From: CADCTB01 sp964479465
GTDB taxonomy: Bacteria > Actinomycetota > Acidimicrobiia > Acidimicrobiales > AC-14
Reading direction: 5' to 3'
NCBI GenBank assembly: GCA_964479465.1
Contig: CAYZMG010000033.1
Location: 1 to 42,480, forward strand
DNA: 42,480 bases
Shown here: in pieces, positions 16,503-23,356 of the stretch
Position numbering within the stretch: position 1 is the stretch's first letter
Layout: the number at the start of each line of letters is the position of its first letter
Notes under the pieces: model-generated
Seen by the model: the letters and a program-made list of their open reading frames with translations, nothing else
Databases searched by the model: none
Told to the model about the DNA's origin: nothing
Position numbers and translations under genes: made by a program

Positions 16503-17833
16503 CCCTGGCCACACCGGCCCGTGATCTCGTCGACCAGGCCGGCCGTCGGGCCCGCCTGGCCGCGCTGCTCGGGGCCCTCCTGCTCGAGGAGCCCGGCCCC
16601 GCCCTCGCCGCCCTGGCCCGCGGCGTCCCTGCGCTGGAGCCCCTCGCCGGCGCAGACCCCGAGGTCGCCGTGCAGTACGAGCGGTTGCTGCTGCGCGACG
16701 TCCCGCCATACGAGAGCGTCTTTCTCAGCGACGACGGCCAGCTGGGCGGCGAGACGGCCCGGGCGGTCGCCGCCATCTACACCCGCCACGGGTTCGACGA
16801 GGACGGCAGGTGGCGCGTCGCCGGCGCCGACCACCTCGGCCTCCAGCTCCGGTTCTATGCCCAACTGTGCGCCGAGGAGTCGGCGGGATGGGAGGAGGAC
16901 CGGCCCGACCGGGCGGTGGCGGCCGTCGAGGCCGAGCGCACGTTCCTCGCCGACCACCTCGGGCAGTGGGGCTCCGTTGCTGCCCACGTCCTGATGTCGG
17001 CCGCCGGCGCCGGCCCGTACCAGGCGCTGGCCGAGGCGCTGGCCGACTTCCTGGCCGAGGAGGCCGACCGCCTGCGGCCGGCCCCCGACCACCCGGAGCT
17101 GCCGGCGCTGGAGCCTCGCGTCCCGCCGGCCCGGCTCGGTCCGGCCCGGCTGGCCCGATGGCTGCTGGCCCCCGGATCGTCGGGCGTGTGGCTCGACGCC
17201 GGCACGCTGGCTGACGCCGCCCTGCGACTCGGGATCCCCTGGCGGGCCTCCGACCCCCGCAGCCAGTTCCGCAAGGTGATCGAGGACGCGACCGACGGCG
17301 GCGACCTGGCCGACCTGCTCGCCGGCCTCCGTCCCACCGTGGAGCGGTGGCGGGACAGCCACGCGGCGCGGGAGTCGTCGGCGCCCGGCGCGGCCCGTAT
17401 CTGGCGGGCCTGGCGGCTCCAAGCCGAGCAGACCCTGGCCCTGATCGACCGGATCGGGGCCGGCGGCGGGGAGGACGACGCCGGCCCCGCACGGCCGGTC
17501 GTGGTGACCGTCGCCGACGCCGTTGGGGCCCGGACGACCGTCGAGCGCCTGGGCCGGGTCGGCCTGCGGACCACGGTCAGCGCCGAGCTTCCCCCGGAGT
17601 TGGCCGGCTACCTCAGCACGCTCCTCGCCGCCGGCGCCGACGAGCTCCTCCTGCACGGGACGGGCGTGACGGCGGCCGCCTGGGCCGAGGGCGGCAACAC
17701 CGAGGAGCGCGAGGCCCGGCTCCTCCCCGACGCCGACGTGTTCATCCGCCTCGTCCCGGGGTCCGGCCCGACGAGGGTCACGTCCCGTGGGAGAGACGCG
17801 GCCCAGGTGCGCGCTGCGTTGGGCCTCACGTAA
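16499..17833 (+). CDS. TorD/DmsD-like molybdoenzyme chaperone with a long unassigned C-terminal extension
   Basis: A 444-residue protein. The first roughly 200 residues are all-helical and fit the TorD family (LGALLLEEPGPALAALARG, an ERLLLRDVPPYESVFLSD loop, and a helix containing HLGLQLRFYAQL), which bind Mo apoenzymes and help insert the cofactor. Usual TorD proteins end near residue 200; here about 240 further residues follow. The extension begins with another helical segment and ends in an alpha/beta-like region with VVVTVADAVGARTTVERLG and a C-terminal ADVFIRLVPG strand. I do not recognise it. The ATG overlaps the catalytic-subunit stop, strong evidence for a dedicated chaperone. The end overlaps the convergent DUF1634 gene by 8 nt. 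Confidence 0.75.
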   Translation: MTLATPARDLVDQAGRRARLAALLGALLLEEPGPALAALARGVPALEPLAGADPEVAVQYERLLLRDVPPYESVFLSDDGQLGGETARAVAAIYTRHGFDEDGRWRVAGADHLGLQLRFYAQLCAEESAGWEEDRPDRAVAAVEAERTFLADHLGQWGSVAAHVLMSAAGAGPYQALAEALADFLAEEADRLRPAPDHPELPALEPRVPPARLGPARLARWLLAPGSSGVWLDAGTLADAALRLGIPWRASDPRSQFRKVIEDATDGGDLADLLAGLRPTVERWRDSHAARESSAPGAARIWRAWRLQAEQTLALIDRIGAGGGEDDAGPARPVVVTVADAVGARTTVERLGRVGLRTTVSAELPPELAGYLSTLLAAGADELLLHGTGVTAAAWAEGGNTEEREARLLPDADVFIRLVPGSGPTRVTSRGRDAAQVRAALGLT

Positions 17834-18125
17834 GGGCGGCCACCACCGCGCCAACTGCGGTGAGGACCAAGAGGCCCACGGCGGCGGCGAAGAAGCGCCA
17901 GTCCGGTGCGTGGGCCCAGCGGGAGGCCAGCCACGCCACCCGGACGAACGGGACCGAGATCAGGGTCACCACCATGGCCCACGCTGCGAAGCGACCGCTG
18001 CTGCCCGGCAGCGCGAGGCCGGCGACTGCCAGGGCGAAGGCGAGGACGACCGCGGCGCGGAGGTAGGTGGCGACCCAGTCGTCGCCAGAAGGCGCAGCCT
18101 CCGTGCGGTCGGTCGTGGTGCTCAT
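17826..18125 (-). CDS. DUF1634-like small membrane protein, TauE partner
   Basis: A 99-residue protein with three predicted transmembrane helices (about residues 21-42, 46-68 and 76-98) and almost no loops. The end of the second helix reads PFVRVAWLASRW, followed by a DWRF element, which resembles the P-x-RV and D-x-x motifs I recall for DUF1634. DUF1634 proteins are frequently encoded beside TauE/SafE exporters, exactly as here: the ATG overlaps the TauE gene's stop by 4 nt. It probably forms part of or modulates the exporter, though no mechanism is known. Family assignment is by pattern and context only. Confidence 0.7.
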   Translation of the reverse strand: MSTTTDRTEAAPSGDDWVATYLRAAVVLAFALAVAGLALPGSSGRFAAWAMVVTLISVPFVRVAWLASRWAHAPDWRFFAAAVGLLVLTAVGAVVAALT

Positions 18126-18946
18126 GCGGTCACGAGCAGGACGAGGCCGACGAGCACCAGGACGGCGCTGAGGATCCGGCGGACGAGCGGGGGAGAGACG
18201 CGGCCTTGGAGCAGCGCGCCGAGCTGCGCCCCGACAAGGCTCCCGAGGGCCACCGCGGCCGCCGGCTCGGGAGAGATCCGCCCCTGCACGGCCAGTACCA
18301 CGAGGGCGGCGGCCGAGGTGATGCCGATGGTGAATGTGGTCGTTGCCGCCGCCACCTTGACCGGCACCCGCATGACCTCGGACATGGCCGGCGTCTTCAG
18401 GAAGCCGCCGCTCGTCCCGGCCAGGCCGGCCACGAGCCCGGCCACCCCCATCAGCCCGAGACCCGCGCCCAGGCGATCGGCCCGGTAGGGCACGACATCG
18501 GCGTGGAGCGGGTAGGCGCCGGCGAGGGTCCCCGGGCGCTCGCCGAGGTCATCGGGGCCCAGCGTGGGATCAGGCCGGTTCCGCATGCCCTTCCTCCTGC
18601 CACCGACGAACGCGGTGGCGATGGCCACCACGCCGAGCACCCACTGAAGCAGCGCCTCGCCGACCACTCCGGACAGGAGGGCACCCGTGAGGGCGCCGCA
18701 GGTGGCAGCCGTCTCGGTGGTCACGCCCAGCCGGTGGTTCACCGTTCCCTCGCGCAGCTGGAGCGCGCCCGCGGCCAGCGACCCGGCCGCGACGGAGATG
18801 AGCCCGAGCGGCGCCGCCTCGGCTATTGGCGTGCCCGTGAGCACGAGGACCGGCACGAGGATCACCGCTCCGCCCAGGCCACCGAGCGCGCCGATCCCTG
18901 CGGTCAGCAGACCAAGAGCGGCGAGGGCGAGATGCTCCAACTCCAC
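18122..18946 (-). CDS. TauE/SafE family sulfite/organosulfonate exporter
   Basis: A 274-residue membrane protein with about eight helices in two similar halves. Each half begins with a glycine-rich family signature: GIGALGGLGGAVILVPVLVL at residues 17-36 and GLVAGLAGTSGGFLKTPAM in the second half. A polar cytoplasmic loop with RRKGMRNRPDPTLGPDDLG separates the halves. TauE/SafE proteins export sulfite, sulfoacetate or related anions; beside a sulfite-forming persulfide dioxygenase and a Soe-like enzyme, sulfite detoxification is the most likely role. The start is the GTG at 18946. It begins a two-gene unit with DUF1634, convergent to the plus-strand sulfur operon. Confidence 0.93.
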   Translation of the reverse strand: MELEHLALAALGLLTAGIGALGGLGGAVILVPVLVLTGTPIAEAAPLGLISVAAGSLAAGALQLREGTVNHRLGVTTETAATCGALTGALLSGVVGEALLQWVLGVVAIATAFVGGRRKGMRNRPDPTLGPDDLGERPGTLAGAYPLHADVVPYRADRLGAGLGLMGVAGLVAGLAGTSGGFLKTPAMSEVMRVPVKVAAATTTFTIGITSAAALVVLAVQGRISPEPAAAVALGSLVGAQLGALLQGRVSPPLVRRILSAVLVLVGLVLLVTA

Positions 18947-18978
18947 GATTCCAATGTGGGCTCCGTGGCCCCTTAGCG

Positions 18979-19000
18979 GGAGGGCCGAAAGGCCTCTTCC
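18979..19000 (-). terminator. GNRA-capped hairpin after the WGR-DUF4132 gene
   Basis: GGCC-GAAA-GGCC at 18983-18994 is a perfect 4-bp stem with a 4-nt loop, extended on both sides by imperfect pairing. It lies just past the 3' end of the WGR-DUF4132 gene and before the TauE gene on the same strand, so it could stop transcription between them. No T-tract, so weak. Confidence 0.3.
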
Positions 19001-19009
19001 GGGCTCGGC

Positions 19010-22000
19010 TCAGCTTCGCAAGGCCTCGAGGTCGCGGAGCATCTCCGACGCGGTGATGTCGTCGAGGACGCCGAACGGCAAATTGCCGTTGCTGTTCCCC
19101 CAGTCGGCCGGGCCGTCGTTCAGCCACACGCGAACGATCGTCTGCTCGGGCCACTCCATTGCGTCGCCGGCGATGATGCCCGGATCCAGATCGACGATGA
19201 CGGCACGGCCACCCGGCACCAGCTTGTAGGTGACGTTGCTCACGCCGGCGTCCTGGGGTGACCCTCGTTGCCACCCACGATGGGAGAGGCCCAGGATCTT
19301 GCCCGTGTACACAGTGGCCCCGGCGAACCGGTGCAGGAGCCGGGCGGCGCGCTCCTCGGCGGTCAGGGCCAGCACCTCGCGACCCAGTTGGGCGAAGGGC
19401 TGGAGGATCTCGTAGTCGGCAAAGACGTCAGACCAGGCGCCCCGTGTCTCGCCCAGGTGGAGGGGGTGGGCGATCCCAACGACGGTGTCGCCGGCCACGG
19501 TGAGCTCGTCGTCAGTGGAGTCGGCAAGGGTCCGGTCCTCGGCGACCCGGAAGGACCCGGTCGCCCGGTCCTCGGCGTCGAAGGTCGCCCACACCAGCCG
19601 GCTGCTCAGGTGCCGCAGCAGCGGGTGGTCCACGAACAGGGTGCGCTGCTCCGCAGCGGTCCAGCGCCGGCCAATCACCATGGCCCGCTCGAAACGCCGG
19701 ATCTGGTCGGCGGCCACGGTCTTGACGTCCTTCTTGAGGCCGGCAAACCGAGCGTAGGCGGCCGGCGCCAGCACCGGGTCGTCCTTGGCGCCGGGCTTGG
19801 GGAGGAGCTTGCGGCGGGATCCGTCCTCGTCGGCCACGACGGGCTTGAGCTGCTCGTCGAAGCCGACACGGAACCGGCGCTCGCCGTAGTCGAGGACCAT
19901 CGAACCGTCGCCGTCGAGTCCGAAGTCGGGCACGAGGCGGTCGGCCAGCTGCTCGGCGGTGAGGCCGAGCGCCTCGGCGACCTCGTCCATCTTGGCCCGG
20001 GCCGCGCTCTTGAGGCCGGCGAACTTGGCCTTCTCGGCGATGCCGTGCAAGTGCATCAGGGCGACGTCGGTGCCGATGCTCGACAGGACCTCGAGCCCGG
20101 CGACGGCTCGCTTGTGGGCGGCCTCGCCGGGCCAGGCGCGGATGTACGGCGCCAGCCGGCGGACGGTCTCGTCGTCGCCGAGCAGGGCGAGGGCATCGAG
20201 GACCCATGCGTCCTTGGACGGGTAGCCGGCGCTCTGCCAGCGCTCGAAGATCCCCCACGCCATCTCGGCGGCGGAGAGGTGGTCGACCGCCTCCCGGACG
20301 ATCTCGACGCCGGCGTAGATGTCCCCCGGCTTCGACATGGCCAGCATCGTGGCGAGGTGCCCGACGGCGGACACCGGCAGCGCGCTCCTTCGGTGAGGCA
20401 GCAAGACCTGCGGGAGATGGGCCGGGTCGAGCCACGCCGGCAGCGCCGGTATACGCGCCGGCAGGAGCTCGAGAGGGTCGAGGGCGAGCGTGGCGTCGAT
20501 GCCCTCGGCGGCGGCGGGACCGAGGGCGGCGGCTGCAGCCCGAAGCGCGTCGCGATGACCCTGATGATCGAGCAGGCGCAGCGCCTTCTCCGCGTTGGCG
20601 CGCTCCTTGCCCGAGGTGCCCAGGGCGCCGGCGACCAGGTCACGGGCCGCGGCGGCGGCATGGCGGTCGAACCAGGACATGGCCACCGGGCGGATCGTCT
20701 TGGACCGGACGTACCAGTCGGCCATGCGGCGGGTGATCTCCGAGCCTTCGAGCGGGGCCAGCACGCCGGCCAGCGACGTCGGCGTCGACAGCACGACCCG
20801 GAGGACGTAGGCGATGGCATCGTCGCCGAAGCGGCCGAGCACCCGCCGCAGCGACGGGCCGGAGTCGTAACTGTGCGACGGCTCGGCGTAAGAGAGGTGG
20901 GGACGCACCAGCTCCTCGGGGCCCAGGGCGAAAACGGCGGCCTGCCGCCAGTCGCGGCCGGCGACGGCCCGCCGGACGGCGCCGTCCCAGTCGCCGATCT
21001 GCCCGAGCATCCAGGCGTAGCCGATGTCGGCCTCGGCCCACGCCTCGCGCTCGCCCGGCTTCCACTGCAACGTGATCGGCGACTCGGCGGCCAACCCGGC
21101 GACGACGACCGGCGCCGGCCGGGGCCGGCGGTTGGTCCACGGCGGCGTCACCAGGATCGGCGGGAGCTCTCCGGCCGGCGCCTCGGACATCCTGGCCGAT
21201 GATGCCTGCAGGTCGTCCAGGAGCCTCCCCGCGACCGGGGTCAGCGTGGGGCGGACAGCACTGGCGACCCCGGGATGGGTGATGACGTGCCCCCGCAACA
21301 GGTCGCGGGCCGAGGCCGCCTTCGGCCCGGAGCCGGTGGCCGCCTCGGCCAGCAGCCGCATGGCCCGCCGGGGAAACCGGCTCATGGCCTCAAGGACCGC
21401 TTGCGGGACGTACTTCTGGTCCAGCCGGTCCAGCAGCAGGCTGAACGCTTCGTCGGTCGGTAGCTCGCCCAGCAGCGCCACAGCCCGCCGCTTCCCGCCG
21501 GCGTCGAGGTTGGCGTCGAAGATTCGGCCCAGGACGGGCGCCACCTCGGGGCCGGCGTAGGCGGCGAGGCTGTGAATCGCCACCGACGTGGCGAGGTAGT
21601 AGGCGCCGATGGCACCAAGGACCGCCGCCGCCTGGGACGCCTTCGTCACCGACGGTATGAGCAAAGTCAGGAGATGCTCCGGGCCGGTGGCCAGAGTCGA
21701 CGCCAGGTCTTGCTCGACCCACTGCTGCTCCGTCGGCAAGAGGTACGAGGTCACCACCCGCACCCCGAGCTCGCCGGTGCGCAGCTCCGACAGCCGAGCG
21801 GTCGCCTCCGCGTAGTCCTCGTCGCCGGCGCCAGCCAGCAGCGCGCGCATGCGGCCGGTGACGTACTCGACGTACTGCGCGCCCCAAGGAGTGGCCGGGC
21901 GGATGAAGAACTCCGTACCGCCCGAGCCCTGCGCCCGCTGGCCGCGGACACTGACGCTGCCGAGGAACGCTGCGGCCTCGGCGGCGAAGACCATGCCGTG

Positions 22001-22651
22001 GTCGGCCACCCACCCATCGGCGGTGGCGGCGAGCCCCTCCCGCACTTCCCAATGGGTGTGGGCGGCGACGATGGTGGCCACGACTGTGGCACCAAGGGGA
22101 TGGGACTCCTGGTGGGAGCTCCGGGACACTCCGCCGCCGGCGGCGCCGCCAAGGTGGAGGCGCGCCAGCCGCACGAGCTCCGGATCGGATTCGGGATGGT
22201 CGAGGACCCGATCCACCGCCGAGGTGGTCGACGTCGACTTCTCTGCGGCCGCACCGGTGCCTGGGTCGGGGCTGATGCGCCGCACCGGCGACCGTCCCCG
22301 GAAGGGCTCGGCGTGGCGCCACCAGGCGCTCGGGACCACCCATGTGTCCTCGTCCGGCTCGGCTGCGGCCGGGGTACGGGCCGGCGGCGGTACCGGCGTC
22401 GTCGGTGCCAGCTTCGGCGCCGGCGCCGGCGCCGCCGCCGGCGCCGGGCCGCTCTCCACGTAGCCCTTCTTGACCTTTTCGGCGATCAGCTTGGCGACCT
22501 GGGCGCCGGCGGCCTGGTCGCTGCCCAGATCCTTGACCTGGGTCTGGCCGGCGGTGCCGATGCGGCCGAAGCGGACCGTGACCGAGGCGCCGGCCTGGTC
22601 GATCTCCCAGAACTTCTCGGAACCGCCGCCGAAGTACTCGAAGCGCCGCAC
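19010..22651 (-). CDS. WGR domain-DUF4132 protein (YehI/MolR-like)
   Basis: A 1,213-residue protein. Residues 1-66 are a WGR domain: KFWEID, then VRFGRIGTAGQTQVK and EKVKKGYVE, matching the GRIGT-GQ pattern that in PARPs contacts DNA ends and activates the enzyme. An Ala/Pro-rich linker (about 67-120) follows. The central 600 residues are helical with repeat-like segments, possibly HEAT-type. The C-terminal 300 residues carry the DUF4132 region, with LVPDFGLDGDGSMVLDYGER and GSFRVAEDRTLADSTDDELT. No catalytic motif is clear. The start is GTG at 22651. E. coli YehI has this domain pair and about this length and lies next to yehL-M-P-Q (recalled). Here those four partners are at 3217-9672. Role unknown. 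Confidence 0.9.
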   Translation of the reverse strand: MRRFEYFGGGSEKFWEIDQAGASVTVRFGRIGTAGQTQVKDLGSDQAAGAQVAKLIAEKVKKGYVESGPAPAAAPAPAPKLAPTTPVPPPARTPAAAEPDEDTWVVPSAWWRHAEPFRGRSPVRRISPDPGTGAAAEKSTSTTSAVDRVLDHPESDPELVRLARLHLGGAAGGGVSRSSHQESHPLGATVVATIVAAHTHWEVREGLAATADGWVADHGMVFAAEAAAFLGSVSVRGQRAQGSGGTEFFIRPATPWGAQYVEYVTGRMRALLAGAGDEDYAEATARLSELRTGELGVRVVTSYLLPTEQQWVEQDLASTLATGPEHLLTLLIPSVTKASQAAAVLGAIGAYYLATSVAIHSLAAYAGPEVAPVLGRIFDANLDAGGKRRAVALLGELPTDEAFSLLLDRLDQKYVPQAVLEAMSRFPRRAMRLLAEAATGSGPKAASARDLLRGHVITHPGVASAVRPTLTPVAGRLLDDLQASSARMSEAPAGELPPILVTPPWTNRRPRPAPVVVAGLAAESPITLQWKPGEREAWAEADIGYAWMLGQIGDWDGAVRRAVAGRDWRQAAVFALGPEELVRPHLSYAEPSHSYDSGPSLRRVLGRFGDDAIAYVLRVVLSTPTSLAGVLAPLEGSEITRRMADWYVRSKTIRPVAMSWFDRHAAAAARDLVAGALGTSGKERANAEKALRLLDHQGHRDALRAAAAALGPAAAEGIDATLALDPLELLPARIPALPAWLDPAHLPQVLLPHRRSALPVSAVGHLATMLAMSKPGDIYAGVEIVREAVDHLSAAEMAWGIFERWQSAGYPSKDAWVLDALALLGDDETVRRLAPYIRAWPGEAAHKRAVAGLEVLSSIGTDVALMHLHGIAEKAKFAGLKSAARAKMDEVAEALGLTAEQLADRLVPDFGLDGDGSMVLDYGERRFRVGFDEQLKPVVADEDGSRRKLLPKPGAKDDPVLAPAAYARFAGLKKDVKTVAADQIRRFERAMVIGRRWTAAEQRTLFVDHPLLRHLSSRLVWATFDAEDRATGSFRVAEDRTLADSTDDELTVAGDTVVGIAHPLHLGETRGAWSDVFADYEILQPFAQLGREVLALTAEERAARLLHRFAGATVYTGKILGLSHRGWQRGSPQDAGVSNVTYKLVPGGRAVIVDLDPGIIAGDAMEWPEQTIVRVWLNDGPADWGNSNGNLPFGVLDDITASEMLRDLEALRS

Positions 22652-22682
22652 GACAGAAAGTGTGTCAGCCCTGGTGGGCCTG

Positions 22683-22749
22683 TCAGGGCTTCCCGCTCAG
22701 CGAGCCGCTCGGGCTCAGGGCTTCCCGCTCAGCGAGCCGCTCGGGCTCA
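22683..22749. repeat. Two exact tandem copies of a 32-bp unit with internal palindromes
   Basis: Unit 1 (22684-22715) and unit 2 (22716-22747) are identical, and the identity continues for a few bases on both sides. Each unit contains GCTC-AGC-GAGC and CGAGC-C-GCTCG, so single strands could fold. The array fills most of the gap between two minus-strand genes and includes the stop codon of the upstream (DinB-like) one. Confidence 0.85.
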
Positions 22750-23298
22750 CGGTTGCCGGCCGATGAAGGCGATCAACCTCGTCTGCTCGTCGGCGCCGGC
22801 CGGCACCTCGACGCGCGGCCCGTAGTGGCCGCTCGATCGCAGGATCTCGTCGAACGGCTCCATGCCCTCGAGCATGGAGTGCACCTCGTCGGGGTCGAGC
22901 GTCTCGTCGAGGCCGGTGGCCCGAGCCAGGTCCCACGTGTGAAGGAACACGTCGCTGGTGCAGATCATGTCCATCGCACCCTCGACGGTCATGCGGCCCA
23001 TGGGCATGTCGTACTCGCGGGACGCCAACTCGGGGTCGTCGAGCATGGCCTGCAGCCCGTCGCGCAGCGCCAGCCACGCCCCGAGCGGGTCGTCGTCAAC
23101 CGGCGGCCCTTTGGGGAGCTCGATGCCGGCGCTGCTCGACCAGAACCCGGAGATCCACTCGACGAGGTGGCGGACGACATCGCGGGCATCCCACCCCTCC
23201 GGCGGTGCAGGGTTGCTCCACGCCTCGGGGGGCACGGCCTGCACCCGGTCGGTGAAGGCGGCGGCGATCTTGCGGAACCGCTCGGCCGCGTCGCTCAT
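22747..23298 (-). CDS. DinB/TIGR03086-type mycothiol-dependent metal-binding protein
   Basis: A 183-residue helical protein that fits the DinB/YfiT-like four-helix-bundle superfamily, in the TIGR03086 branch (mycothiol maleylpyruvate isomerase-like). Visible features are WDARDVVRHLVEWI near residues 36-49 and DVFLHTWDLARATG around 115-128, where the paired histidines (H44 and the later H in FLHTW) would bind a divalent metal. Family members act as mycothiol- or bacillithiol-dependent transferases; the substrate is unknown. The family is common in actinobacteria. ATG start at 23298; the TGA at the 3' end is formed inside the downstream 32-bp repeat. Confidence 0.8.
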   Translation of the reverse strand: MSDAAERFRKIAAAFTDRVQAVPPEAWSNPAPPEGWDARDVVRHLVEWISGFWSSSAGIELPKGPPVDDDPLGAWLALRDGLQAMLDDPELASREYDMPMGRMTVEGAMDMICTSDVFLHTWDLARATGLDETLDPDEVHSMLEGMEPFDEILRSSGHYGPRVEVPAGADEQTRLIAFIGRQP

Positions 23299-23356
23299 CG
23301 GGCAACCATCCGACGACGGTCGCCCGCTTCCTGTCTGGACCGGCCTCCCGGGCCGG

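Noticed and set aside
22395..22445. GCCGGCGCC-type repeats in the WGR protein linker region
   Set aside because: This is the coding of an Ala/Pro-rich linker in GC-rich DNA; the same word occurs all over the window.
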